Positions 33,846 to 43,170 of a stretch of DNA of 64,000 nt are shown piece by piece. Made by a program: the position numbers and the translations under genes. The notes under the pieces were generated by a model that saw only the letters and a program-made list of their open reading frames with translations, ran no database searches and had not been told where the DNA came from. Each line of letters starts with the position of its first letter. Positions within the stretch are counted from its first letter, which is position 1. The stretch spans positions 1 to 64,000 of the forward strand of contig JAZJXO010000024.1 in NCBI GenBank assembly GCA_040390855.1. Direction: 5' to 3'. Origin of the DNA: Parvibaculum sp040390855. GTDB taxonomy: Bacteria; Pseudomonadota; Alphaproteobacteria; Parvibaculales; Parvibaculaceae.

Positions 33846-35042
33846 ATGGCCCAGACCAATTCCGCCTCTGATCCTGTCGTCATCGTCAGCGCCGCGCGCA
33901 CCGCCATGGGCGGCTTTCAGGGTGTCTTGTCCGATCTCACCGGTCCGGAAATCGGCGCGGTTGCGGTGAAGGCTGCCGTTGAACGGGCGGGGTTATCGGC
34001 CACGGCGGTTGATGAAGTGCTGATGGGTTGCGTCTTGTCGGCAGGCGCCAAGCAGGCTCCCGCGCGTCAGGCGGCGATCTATGCGGGCCTCGATGAGGGC
34101 ACGCCCTGCACCACGATCAACAAGATGTGCGGCTCCGGCATGAAGGCGGTGATGATGGCGCATGATGCGATCATCGCAGGCCATGGCGACGTCATCGTCG
34201 CGGGCGGCATGGAGAGCATGACCAATGCGCCCTATCTTCTGCCCAAGGCACGCGGCGGTTTCCGTCTGGGTCATGGCGAGGTCAAGGATCATATGTTCCT
34301 CGACGGACTTGAAGACGCATACGAAGGTCGCCTGATGGGCTCCTATGCCGAAGAAACGGCGCGGGCGCATCAGTTCTCGCGCGACATGCAGGATGCCTAT
34401 GCGATTGAATCCCTCAAGCGCGCGCAACGCGCCTGCACCGATGGCAGCTTTGCGCCTGAGATCGTTCCCGTCGCCGTGAAGACGCGCAAAGGCGAAGTGG
34501 AAATCGTCACCGACGAGCAGCCGGGCAAAGCGGATGCGACAAAAATCCCGACGCTGAAACCTGCCTTTGCCAGAGACGGTTCCGTGACAGCCGCCAATTC
34601 ATCCTCGATCTCGGACGGTGCCGCCGCGCTCGTGCTGATGCGCCTGTCGGAAGCAGAGCGACGCGGCCTGAAACCGCTCGCTGCCATTCGTGGTCACACG
34701 ATGTATGCGCAGGCCCCTGCCTGGTTTTCGACTGCGCCCATCGGCGCGATGAATAAACTCTTCGAGCGCACCGGCTGGACGAAAAATGATGTTGATGCCT
34801 ATGAGGTCAACGAGGCCTTCGCCGTCGTCGCTATGGCCGCGATCAAGGAACTTGGCCTCACGCATGACAATGTGAATGTCTATGGCGGTGCGTGCGCGCT
34901 TGGTCACCCCATCGGTGCGTCCGGCGCGCGCATTCTCGTGACCCTGCTCAATGTGTTGAAGCATAAAGGCGGCACGCGCGGCGTTGCGTCTCTCTGCATC
35001 GGCGGCGGCGAAGCAACGGCCATGGCTGTGGAACTCATGTAA
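33846..35042 (+). CDS. Acetyl-CoA C-acyltransferase (thiolase)
   Basis: Thiolases condense or cleave acyl-CoA units. The 398-residue product has the nucleophile Cys95 in NKMCGSGMKAV, the NEAFAVVAM motif near 323, and GGACALGHPIGASGAR with the catalytic His plus CIGGGEA at the C-terminus. It looks most like the biosynthetic acetoacetyl-CoA type, which would fit the end of leucine breakdown (acetoacetate), but a broader 3-ketoacyl-CoA thiolase cannot be excluded. GAGGAG at 33835-33840 supports the start. Confidence 0.92.
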   Translation: MAQTNSASDPVVIVSAARTAMGGFQGVLSDLTGPEIGAVAVKAAVERAGLSATAVDEVLMGCVLSAGAKQAPARQAAIYAGLDEGTPCTTINKMCGSGMKAVMMAHDAIIAGHGDVIVAGGMESMTNAPYLLPKARGGFRLGHGEVKDHMFLDGLEDAYEGRLMGSYAEETARAHQFSRDMQDAYAIESLKRAQRACTDGSFAPEIVPVAVKTRKGEVEIVTDEQPGKADATKIPTLKPAFARDGSVTAANSSSISDGAAALVLMRLSEAERRGLKPLAAIRGHTMYAQAPAWFSTAPIGAMNKLFERTGWTKNDVDAYEVNEAFAVVAMAAIKELGLTHDNVNVYGGACALGHPIGASGARILVTLLNVLKHKGGTRGVASLCIGGGEATAMAVELM

Positions 35043-35052
35043 GCGGGGATAA

Positions 35053-35943
35053 ATGGCGGGAGAGCGGTTGAACGCAGCGCGAGAGCTTGTGTGTAAACTC
35101 GGCTTCTGGTCGGGTCCAGTCGATCCTCATCCGCTCACCGGCGGCATCACCAATCTCAATTTCCGTGTGCGCGACGGCGGCGCGGAATATGTCGTGCGCA
35201 TCGCAGAGGACATTCCCGTCCATCAGGTCATGCGCTTCAACGAGCTGGCGGCGAACCGCGCCGCCTTTCACGCAGGCATCGCGCCGGAAGTTGTCCATGC
35301 CGGGCCGGGTGTGCTCGTCACGCGGTTTATTGATGCCGCAACGCTCACTGCCGACCGCGCCCGCGATCCGGCATTTATCGAGCGCTTCATTCCCACCTTG
35401 CAAAAATGTCACCGCGATGTGCCGCGCCATTTGCGCGGACCCGTCCTCACGTTCTGGCCGTTCCATGTCGTGCGTGATTATGCCTTGCGATTGACCGAAG
35501 ACAAAAGCGAACACGTTGCCAAACTTGTTCCGCTGATGGCCAGTGCCGACGTGCTCGAAAAAGCTGTCGGCCCGATCGAGCTTGTGTTCGGCCATAATGA
35601 CATGCTCGCCGGAAACCTGATGGATGACGGCAAGCGCATCTGGATGATCGACTGGGAATATGCAGGTTTCGGCAGTCCTTTGTTCGACCTTTCCAATTTT
35701 TCCTCCAATAACGAGTTGAGCCAGGTGCAGGAACGCGCATTGTTGTCGGCCTATTTCGACCACCCTGCCGATGATGCTCTGTGGCACCGCTATGCCGCGA
35801 TGAAAGTCGCATCGCTTCTGCGCGAAACCATGTGGAGCATGGTGTCCGAGCGCCACTCAAAAATTGATCATGACTATTCCGCTTATACCGCCGAAAATCT
35901 CGCGCGGTTCGAGCGGGCCTATGACGCTTTCCGTAGCCTCTGA
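35053..35943 (+). CDS. Choline/ethanolamine-kinase-like (APH-fold) protein
   Basis: The 296-residue product has the protein-kinase-like fold of small-molecule kinases: GGITNLNFRV near 31 (nucleotide loop), FGHNDMLAGNLM near 177 (catalytic loop with the Asp) and MIDWEYAGFGSPLFDL near 197 (metal-binding DxE-type). These match choline/ethanolamine kinases. Overlapping and co-directional with the dimethylglycine dehydrogenase-like gene, it may phosphorylate choline or a related amino alcohol; the substrate is inference. Some family members act on thiamine or sugars instead. Confidence 0.75.
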   Translation: MAGERLNAARELVCKLGFWSGPVDPHPLTGGITNLNFRVRDGGAEYVVRIAEDIPVHQVMRFNELAANRAAFHAGIAPEVVHAGPGVLVTRFIDAATLTADRARDPAFIERFIPTLQKCHRDVPRHLRGPVLTFWPFHVVRDYALRLTEDKSEHVAKLVPLMASADVLEKAVGPIELVFGHNDMLAGNLMDDGKRIWMIDWEYAGFGSPLFDLSNFSSNNELSQVQERALLSAYFDHPADDALWHRYAAMKVASLLRETMWSMVSERHSKIDHDYSAYTAENLARFERAYDAFRSL

Positions 35944-35956
35944 AAACGAGAAGAAA

Positions 35957-38401
35957 ATGGCCCCTGTTCCGTCTCACGCGCGTGCTGTCATTATCGGCGG
36001 AGGGATCATCGGTTGTTCCACCGCCTATCATCTCGCCAAGCTCGGCTGGAGCGATGTTGTTCTGCTGGAGCGCAACAAACTCACCAGCGGCAGCACGTTT
36101 CATGCGGCGGGCCTTGTCGGCCAGTTGCGCAATTCGGCCAACATCACGCAGCTTCTCGGTCACTCCGTCGCCCTCTATGCTGAACTCGAAAAAGAAACGG
36201 GTCTTGCGACGGGTTGGCGGCGCACCGGCGGTCTGCGCCTTGCGTGCTCGCAGCCCCGCATGACAGAGTTGAAACGTCAGGTGACGACCGCGCGGAGCTT
36301 CGGTCTTGAGATGCACGTATTGAGCGCGAAGGAGGCGCAAGATCTCTGGCCTGTCATGTCGCTCGACGGCGTCATCGGCGCGACCTTCATTCCGTCCGAT
36401 GGTCAGGCAAATCCTTCCGACATCACGCAGGCGCTGGCGCGCGGGGCGCGGATGCATGGCGCGAAGATCATCGAGGATTGTCCTGTCACCACGATCACGC
36501 GTGACGCAAAGGGCGTCACCGGCGTCGTCACACCTTTCGGTACCATCGCCTGCGAGACGATCATCCTCTGCGCCGGACAATGGACCCGCGAGGTCGCTGC
36601 GCAAGTCGGCGTCAACGTGCCTCTAGTCTCTGTCGAGCATCAATATCTCATCACCGAACCCATTGCCGGTGTGACGCGCGATTTGCCCACCATGCGCGAC
36701 GCGGACAATCTCATCTATTTCCGCGAGGAAGTCGGCGGTCTGACAATGGGCGGCTACGAGCCCAATCCGAAACCATGGGCGATTGACGGCATCCCTGAAG
36801 GCTTCCACTTCACCTTGCTCAACAATGATCTCGATCATTTCGAACAGATCATGGAACGCGCCGTCATGCGCGTGCCCGCGTTGGAAACAACCGGCATCAA
36901 GGATTTCATCAACGGGCCGGAAAGTTTCACGCCTGACGGAAATTTCATTCTGGGTGAAGCGCCGGAATGTCCGAGGCTTTTTGTTGGTGCGGGTTTCAAT
37001 GCGTTTGGCATCGCGTCTGCGGGTGGGGCGGGCAAGGCGCTTGCCGAATGGGCAGCGGCAGGCGAGCAGCCCTATGATCTCTGGCCCGTTGACATCCGCC
37101 GTTTCGGTCGTCCGCATCGCGATGTCGGCTTTGTCCGCGCCCGCACGTTGGAGCTTTATGCCAAGCATTACACAATCGGCTGGCCGGGCGAGGAACATTC
37201 GTCGGGCCGCCCAAACCGCCGCTCGCCGCTTTATGACCGCCTGAAAGATGCAGGCGCCGTCTTCGGTGAAAAGCTCGGCTGGGAGCGCCCCAACTGGTTT
37301 GCGCCGCTCGGTGGCGAGAATGTCGAGCGCTATAGTTTCGGGCGGCCCAACTGGTTTGATGTGGTCAGCAACGAGCATAAAGCAACGCGTGAACAGGTGG
37401 CGCTGTTCGATCAAAGCTCGTTTGCGAAGTTCATGCTGATCGGACGCGATGCGGGCGTGGCGCTTGACTGGATTTGCGCCAACAACGTCACCAAAGCGCC
37501 GGGTACACTCACATACACGCAGATGCTGAACAAACGCGGCGGTATCGAATGTGATCTCACCGTCGCGCGTCTTGCTGAAGATCGTTTTTACATCGTCACA
37601 GGCACAGGTTTTGCGACTCATGATTTCGACTGGATTACGCGTAACATACCGGCGGGCCTTGACGCACAGCTTGTCGATGTGACATCGGGCTATGCGACGC
37701 TGGCGCTGATGGGGCCGAATGCGCGTGCCCTTTTGTCACGCGTGACGCGTGACGATGTGTCGAACGAGGCATTCCCTTTTGCCCATGTCCGCGAGATCAT
37801 CATCGCCGGTGCGCCCTCGCTTGCTCTGCGTGTGACTTATGTGGGCGAGCTTGGCTGGGAGTTGCATATTCCGACTGAGTTCGCGCTCACGGTTTACGAT
37901 GCGTTGAAGCGGGAAGGGGAGGTGCTCGGCCTTGTGGATGCAGGCTACCGCGCCATCGAAACATTGCGGCTCGAAAAAGGGTATCGCGCATGGGCTGCCG
38001 AAATCGGACCGGACCATACATCGCTCGAAGCAGGGCTTGGCTGGGCGGTGAAGCTCAAAAGCGGCAAACCGTTTCTCGGTCGTGAGGCGCTTGCCGCACA
38101 AAAAGAAGCACCGCTCAAAAAACTTATGGCGACATTCACGGTGGCCGATCCGAAAGTGTCGCTCTTCGGGCGCGAGACGATCATCCGGAACGGCGAGCGC
38201 GTCGGCTGGCTCACCAGCGGTGGCTGGGGCTATACGGTCGAGCGCAATATCGGTTACGGCTTTGTGCGCCGTGCAGCGGGCGTTGATCGTGACTTTATTT
38301 TAAGCGGCACTTACGAACTTGAAGTCGCCACCGAGCGTGTGCCCTGTAAGGTGCATATGGATGCGCTTTACGATCCAGCATCCGCGCGTGTGCGTGCCTA
38401 G
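35957..38401 (+). CDS. Dimethylglycine/sarcosine dehydrogenase-like flavoprotein (DAO plus GcvT domains)
   Basis: The family oxidatively demethylates N-methylglycines and passes the C1 unit to tetrahydrofolate. From ATG 35957 the product is 814 residues: an N-terminal FAD domain (VIIGGGIIGCS at 11-21; SGSTFHAAGLVGQLR at 44-58 with His49 at the covalent-flavin position), then a C-terminal aminomethyltransferase (GcvT) half, with LGWELHIPTE and RLEKGYRAWAAEIGPDH. Earlier in-frame ATG 35924 would lie inside the kinase gene. With the choline-kinase-like neighbour it points to betaine/methylglycine use. It could also be a 4-methylaminobutanoate oxidase-type relative. Confidence 0.83.
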   Translation: MAPVPSHARAVIIGGGIIGCSTAYHLAKLGWSDVVLLERNKLTSGSTFHAAGLVGQLRNSANITQLLGHSVALYAELEKETGLATGWRRTGGLRLACSQPRMTELKRQVTTARSFGLEMHVLSAKEAQDLWPVMSLDGVIGATFIPSDGQANPSDITQALARGARMHGAKIIEDCPVTTITRDAKGVTGVVTPFGTIACETIILCAGQWTREVAAQVGVNVPLVSVEHQYLITEPIAGVTRDLPTMRDADNLIYFREEVGGLTMGGYEPNPKPWAIDGIPEGFHFTLLNNDLDHFEQIMERAVMRVPALETTGIKDFINGPESFTPDGNFILGEAPECPRLFVGAGFNAFGIASAGGAGKALAEWAAAGEQPYDLWPVDIRRFGRPHRDVGFVRARTLELYAKHYTIGWPGEEHSSGRPNRRSPLYDRLKDAGAVFGEKLGWERPNWFAPLGGENVERYSFGRPNWFDVVSNEHKATREQVALFDQSSFAKFMLIGRDAGVALDWICANNVTKAPGTLTYTQMLNKRGGIECDLTVARLAEDRFYIVTGTGFATHDFDWITRNIPAGLDAQLVDVTSGYATLALMGPNARALLSRVTRDDVSNEAFPFAHVREIIIAGAPSLALRVTYVGELGWELHIPTEFALTVYDALKREGEVLGLVDAGYRAIETLRLEKGYRAWAAEIGPDHTSLEAGLGWAVKLKSGKPFLGREALAAQKEAPLKKLMATFTVADPKVSLFGRETIIRNGERVGWLTSGGWGYTVERNIGYGFVRRAAGVDRDFILSGTYELEVATERVPCKVHMDALYDPASARVRA

Positions 38402-38988
38402 GGCATGACACCTTGCATGACGAGGCGCGTATGGACCGCGATCAACGCATCACTGTCGATGCGGCCTTTGGGTGAATACCAGGTGCAGATGCCCGTCAGC
38501 ATCGCAAGGATCGCATAGGTGCTGACGCGAATGTCTGCGGTTTTGAATTTCTTCGCGGCGACACCGGCCTCCAGAATATCCGCCAGCCGGTTTTCATAGT
38601 CGCGGCGCAGATTGACGATGCGCTTGCGGTTCTTCGGTTCGAGACTTCGCAACTCCGCCGAGCCGATGAAGACTTCGCGTTTACGCTCGATGTGATAGGT
38701 CAGGTGAAACGCGATAAAGGCTTCAAGCCTTTTGCGCGGATCCTTTATCCCCGCCAGCCCCTCGTCCACGCGTTCCATCAGTGCAACCATGTGATTGTGG
38801 ATCAGATCGAACAGCAATTCCTGTTTGGTGTTGATGTGATTATAGAGCGATCCCGGCTGCAATCCGACTTTGGCCGCGAGGTCGCGCAATGACATGGCGT
38901 CATAGCCCTTCGTATAGATGAGCTGTAGCCCCGCCTCGTGAATGGCGGCCAGTGTCCTTGGTCCCGATGAGCCGGTGGTTCTGGCCAT
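38398..38988 (-). CDS. TetR/AcrR-family transcriptional regulator
   Basis: The 196-residue product has an N-terminal helix-turn-helix (LIYTKGYDAMSLRDLAAKVGLQPGSLYNHINTK, about 23-55) and a ligand-binding C-terminal domain of the type seen in regulators of fatty-acid or branched-chain acyl-CoA genes. It is divergent to mccB-mccA with 128 bases between start codons, so it most likely controls them, as LiuQ does in betaproteobacteria. The ligand may be an acyl-CoA; this is inference. Its stop shares CTAG with the convergent flavoprotein stop. Confidence 0.88.
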   Translation of the reverse strand: MARTTGSSGPRTLAAIHEAGLQLIYTKGYDAMSLRDLAAKVGLQPGSLYNHINTKQELLFDLIHNHMVALMERVDEGLAGIKDPRKRLEAFIAFHLTYHIERKREVFIGSAELRSLEPKNRKRIVNLRRDYENRLADILEAGVAAKKFKTADIRVSTYAILAMLTGICTWYSPKGRIDSDALIAVHTRLVMQGVMP

Positions 38989-39116
38989 AGTTTTAGATGT
39001 TTCAATGGGTTGGCGGTTTATCCCCGGAGGGGAGCAAAGGAGATCTGTCTTGCTTGCTCCTCCAATTAAATGAACGTATGATCGTTTTTATAAAAAATCC
39101 AGCAAAGGTTTTTGCG

Positions 39117-40724
39117 ATGGCTGTTCTGACATCCAATATCAACACGCGCGACGCCCGCTATAAAGAAAACGAACAGGCGATGGGCGTGCTCGTCGACGCG
39201 TTGCAGGTCGAACGCGACAAGGCGGCCCTTGGCGGCGACCAGCGCTCGCGCGAGCGTCATGTGGCGCGTGGTAAGCTGCTTCCGCGTGATCGTGTTTACG
39301 GATTGATCGATCCCGGCACGCCGTTTCTGGAACTGTCGCCGATGGCTGCTAACGGCATGTATGGTGAGGCAATCAACGGCTCGGGGATCATCACCGGCAT
39401 TGGTCGGGTGGCGGGTCAGGAGAGTGTCATCGTCTGCAATGACGCGACGATCAAAGGTGGCACCTATTATCCCGTCACCGTTAAGAAACATCTGCGTGCG
39501 CAGGAAGTCGCGCTCGAAAATAATCTTCCCTGTTTCTATCTTGTCGATAGCGGCGGCGCGAACCTGCCCAATCAGGCGGAGATTTTTCCCGACCGCGAAC
39601 ATTTCGGTCGCATCTTTTTCAATCAGGCGCGCATGTCGGCCAAGGGCATCCCGCAGATCGCCGCCGTCATGGGGTCCTGCACCGCAGGCGGTGCCTATGT
39701 GCCCGCCATGTCGGATGAGACGATCATCGTGCGCAAGCAGGGCACGATCTTTCTCGGCGGTCCGCCGCTCGTTCGTGCCGCGACAGGCGAGATCGTGACA
39801 GCGGAGGATCTGGGCGGGGCTGATGTGCATTCGCGCAAGTCGGGCGTTACCGATCATTATGCGATGGATGATGTGCACGCTCTTGCTATCGCACGTCAGA
39901 TCGCTGGTACGCTCAATCGTCAGAAGAGTGTGAACATCCCGCTGCGTGCGCCGTGCGAACCGCTTTACGACATCAACGAACTGAACGGCGTCGTGCCGAC
40001 CTCTCTTGCCGTTCAATATGATGTGCGTGAAGTGATCGCGCGTCTTGTCGACGGTTCGGAGTTCGACGAGTTCAAAAAACTCTATGGCACAACGATTGTA
40101 ACGGGCTTTGCCCATATCTGCGGAATGCCAGTCGGTATCATCGGCAATAACGGCATCCTGTTTTCGGAATCCGCATTGAAGGCGGCTCACTTCATCGAGC
40201 TGTGCTGCCAGCGCCGTATTCCGCTTCTCTTCCTGCAAAACATTTCCGGTTTCATGGTGGGCCGCGAATATGAAACCGGCGGCATCGCCAAAGACGGCGC
40301 GAAGATGGTCATGGCGGTCGCTTGTGCCAATGTGCCGAAAATCACGCTGGTGATCGGCGGTTCCTATGGTGCCGGCAATTACGGCATGTGTGGTCGCGCC
40401 TACAGCCCGCGCTTTATGTTCACATGGCCCAATGCCCGCATCTCGGTGATGGGCGGCGAACAGGCAGCATCCGTTCTCGCCACTGTGAAACGCGAGGGTA
40501 TGGAAGGCCGCGGCGAGGTATGGAGCGCCGAGGAAGAGGCTGCTTTCAAGGCGCCGGTGCGCGAGCGCTATGACGAGGAGGGGCATCCCTACTTCGCCAC
40601 CGCGCGCATCTGGGATGACGGCATCATCACCCCCGCCGAGACCCGTCGCGTCCTCGCACTCGCCTTTTCTGCCACACTCAACCAACCCATACCGGATTCA
40701 CGCTTCGGCGTGTTCCGGATGTGA
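39117..40724 (+). CDS. mccB: Methylcrotonyl-CoA carboxylase beta subunit
   Basis: MccB (LiuB) is the carboxyltransferase that makes 3-methylglutaconyl-CoA in leucine breakdown. From ATG 39117 (AAAGG 8 bases upstream) the product has 535 residues, the expected length, with LSPMAANGMYG near 72, CFYLVDSGGANLPNQAEIFPD near 140, and GSYGAGNYGMCGRAYSPRFM with WPNARISVMGGEQAASVL near the end; these patterns separate it from propionyl-CoA carboxylase. The frame extends to 38997 without support. mccA follows after 11 bases. Confidence 0.93.
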   Translation: MAVLTSNINTRDARYKENEQAMGVLVDALQVERDKAALGGDQRSRERHVARGKLLPRDRVYGLIDPGTPFLELSPMAANGMYGEAINGSGIITGIGRVAGQESVIVCNDATIKGGTYYPVTVKKHLRAQEVALENNLPCFYLVDSGGANLPNQAEIFPDREHFGRIFFNQARMSAKGIPQIAAVMGSCTAGGAYVPAMSDETIIVRKQGTIFLGGPPLVRAATGEIVTAEDLGGADVHSRKSGVTDHYAMDDVHALAIARQIAGTLNRQKSVNIPLRAPCEPLYDINELNGVVPTSLAVQYDVREVIARLVDGSEFDEFKKLYGTTIVTGFAHICGMPVGIIGNNGILFSESALKAAHFIELCCQRRIPLLFLQNISGFMVGREYETGGIAKDGAKMVMAVACANVPKITLVIGGSYGAGNYGMCGRAYSPRFMFTWPNARISVMGGEQAASVLATVKREGMEGRGEVWSAEEEAAFKAPVRERYDEEGHPYFATARIWDDGIITPAETRRVLALAFSATLNQPIPDSRFGVFRM

Positions 40725-40735
40725 GGAGAGACACA

Positions 40736-42736
40736 ATGTTCAAATCTCTCCTCATTGCCAATCGTGGTGAAATTGCCGTGCGCGTCATGCGCAGCGCGCG
40801 CGAGATGGGTATCCGCACTATCGCGGTTTATTCCGATGCTGACGCCAATGCGCTGCATGTGCGCGAAGCCGACGAGGCGGTGCATATCGGTCCCGCAGCG
40901 GCGAAAGAAAGCTATCTCGTCATCGACAAGATTATCGCGGCGGCGAAGGCGAGCGGCGCGGAGGCGATCCATCCGGGTTACGGATTTCTGTCCGAGAATG
41001 TCGCCTTCGCGGAGGCTTGCGAAAAGGCGGGCATCATTTTTGTCGGCCCGCCTGCCTCCGCCATCAAGGCGATGGGTCTGAAAGATGCCGCCAAGGCGCT
41101 GATGGAAAAAGCCTCTGTGCCGGTTGTGCCGGGCTATCACGGTGCCAATCAGGACAGAACCTTTCTCGCCAAAGAGGCTGACAAGATCGGTTATCCTGTT
41201 TTGATCAAAGCGGTGGCGGGCGGTGGCGGCAAGGGGATGCGTCGGGTAGATGCGCCTGCTGATTTTGCCAATGCGCTGGCATCGGCGCAGCGCGAGGCGG
41301 GATCGGCCTTTGGCGACGAGCGTGTGCTTGTCGAAAAATATGTCTCGCGTCCGCGTCATATTGAAATTCAGGTCTTTGCTGATGCCCATGGCAATGCGGT
41401 CTATCTCAACGAGCGTGATTGCTCGTTGCAGCGTCGTCATCAGAAGGTGATCGAGGAAGCGCCTGCGCCTGATATGCCGGAGGATATGCGCCGTGCGATG
41501 GGCGAGGCGGCTGTGGCGGCGGCCAAGGCCATCGGCTATCGCGGCGCGGGGACGATCGAGTTTATCGCTGATGCCTCGCGCGGGTTGCGGGCTGATGCGT
41601 TCTGGTTCATGGAAATGAACACGCGGTTGCAGGTCGAGCATCCGGTGACGGAAGCAATCACGGACACGGATTTGGTCGCGTGGCAGTTACTCGTCGCGGC
41701 GGGAGAGCCGCTTCCTCTGACTCAGGACGAGATTCCGCTTGTGGGTCATGCCGTCGAAGTGCGGTTCTATGCAGAAGACCCGTCCAACAATTTTTTCCCT
41801 TCGACCGGCAAGATTGTGCGTCTGCGTGCGGCGTCGTCGGACCATATCCGAACCGATATGGGTGTCGAAGAGGGCGACGACGTCTCGATGCATTATGACC
41901 CGATGATCGGCAAGATCATCGCTCATGCGCCGACGCGTGCTCTCGCGCTTGCGCAGTTGCGGCATTTTCTGCTCGACATGGAAGTTGTCGGCCCGAAAAC
42001 CAATCTGTCCTTTCTCGCGGCGGTTCTCGGTCATCCGTCATTCGAGAATGCCGATATTGATACAGGCTTTATCGACAAGCATCTCGCCGATTTGCTGCCC
42101 TCTCACATGCTTTCCGCAGATGTCGTCGGTGCAGCGCTGATCGGTCATGTGCTGACGCGGGCGAGGATTGCGCGGGCGGGCGATCCGTGGTCGCCATGGG
42201 CGGCAACGGATCAATGGGTGGTCGGTGGCCACCGGACGGAGGTGTTCAGGTTCGCGGTGGGTGACGAGGTGATTTCGGTTCCGGCCTTGCCGAAGGGCGG
42301 GTCGGCGCATTTCACCTTCAACGATGAAAGCCATACTGTGTCGGGCGCGCTCGGCGATGATGGCGAGATTTCTGCCGTCGTCGATGGTCGCCGCGTGACG
42401 GCGGCGATGGTGAGCGAGGGGCGCGGCTTCACGCTCGTTCATCGCGGCGCGAATTATGTATTCGTCATCCCCGACCCGCTGGATGTTGATGTTGTCTCCG
42501 AAGACGACACAGGCACATTGAAAGCCCCCATGCCGGGCAAAGTGGTACAGGTGCTGGCCGTTGTGGGCGCGAGCGTCAAACGCGGCACGCCGCTTGTCGT
42601 TATGGAAGCGATGAAAATGGAACAGACGCTTGCAGCGCCTGCCGATCTCGTCATAGCTTCTGTCAATGTTGCGGCGGGTGATCAGATCGAGGCCGGTGCG
42701 GCGCTGGTGGTGTTCGAGCAAAAGGCGGAGACGTGA
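40736..42736 (+). CDS. mccA: Methylcrotonyl-CoA carboxylase alpha subunit (biotin carboxylase and carrier)
   Basis: MccA (LiuD) carboxylates biotin and feeds MccB. The 666-residue product has SLLIANRGEIAVRVMRSAR at the start, ATP-grasp GGGGKGM near 160, EMNTRLQVEHPVTE near 293, and the biotinyl domain with EAMKMEQ, biotin lysine at 627. GAGGAGAG at 40723-40730 precedes ATG 40736. Its sequence is clearly paralogous to pccA at 22167-24185. The DUF1489 gene overlaps its stop. Confidence 0.93.
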   Translation: MFKSLLIANRGEIAVRVMRSAREMGIRTIAVYSDADANALHVREADEAVHIGPAAAKESYLVIDKIIAAAKASGAEAIHPGYGFLSENVAFAEACEKAGIIFVGPPASAIKAMGLKDAAKALMEKASVPVVPGYHGANQDRTFLAKEADKIGYPVLIKAVAGGGGKGMRRVDAPADFANALASAQREAGSAFGDERVLVEKYVSRPRHIEIQVFADAHGNAVYLNERDCSLQRRHQKVIEEAPAPDMPEDMRRAMGEAAVAAAKAIGYRGAGTIEFIADASRGLRADAFWFMEMNTRLQVEHPVTEAITDTDLVAWQLLVAAGEPLPLTQDEIPLVGHAVEVRFYAEDPSNNFFPSTGKIVRLRAASSDHIRTDMGVEEGDDVSMHYDPMIGKIIAHAPTRALALAQLRHFLLDMEVVGPKTNLSFLAAVLGHPSFENADIDTGFIDKHLADLLPSHMLSADVVGAALIGHVLTRARIARAGDPWSPWAATDQWVVGGHRTEVFRFAVGDEVISVPALPKGGSAHFTFNDESHTVSGALGDDGEISAVVDGRRVTAAMVSEGRGFTLVHRGANYVFVIPDPLDVDVVSEDDTGTLKAPMPGKVVQVLAVVGASVKRGTPLVVMEAMKMEQTLAAPADLVIASVNVAAGDQIEAGAALVVFEQKAET

Positions 42737-43170
42737 GCCTTCATATTATCAAGCTGTGTGTCGGTGCGGAGGATGTAGACGATCTGCGCACATGGCAGAC
42801 CGCTCGGTTGAAAGAGAAAAAGAAAAACAAGGAGAAGCCCGTGCTGGTGCATGTCACCCGCATGACACCGACGCGTGCCGCTGAAGTGCTGGACGGCGGC
42901 TCGCTTTATTGGGTGATGAAGGGTTTCATCCGCTGCCGCCAGCGCTTGATCGACATTGAACCCTTCGTTGACGGAGAGGGCATCAAGCGCTGTAAATTTG
43001 TGCTCGATCCGGAGATCGTGCTGACGCGGCGGCGCGAGCGGAGACCGTTTCAGGGCTGGCGTTATTTCGATGGCAAGGACGCGCCTGCTGATGTGAGGAA
43101 CGCCGCAGAGGCGGACGATGATATGCCAGACGATATGCGTGCCGAGCTTGAAGCTCTGGGACTTCTTTAA
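42733..43170 (+). CDS. DUF1489 family protein (GTG start)
   Basis: The 145-residue product starts MSLHIIKLCVGAEDVDDL and contains the family core HVTRMTPTRAAEVLDGGSLYWVMKGFIRCRQ near 40-72 and FQGWRYFDGKDAP near 117. DUF1489 proteins are small, widespread in alphaproteobacteria and of unknown function. GTG 42733 overlaps the mccA stop (GTGA). The stop shares TTAA with the convergent panC stop. Confidence 0.8.
   Translation: MSLHIIKLCVGAEDVDDLRTWQTARLKEKKKNKEKPVLVHVTRMTPTRAAEVLDGGSLYWVMKGFIRCRQRLIDIEPFVDGEGIKRCKFVLDPEIVLTRRRERRPFQGWRYFDGKDAPADVRNAAEADDDMPDDMRAELEALGLL

Noticed and set aside
38989..39116. AACG-N6-CGTT dyad as TetR operator between the regulator and mccB
   Set aside because: Only four bases per arm; such a match is expected by chance, although an operator somewhere in this gap is likely.
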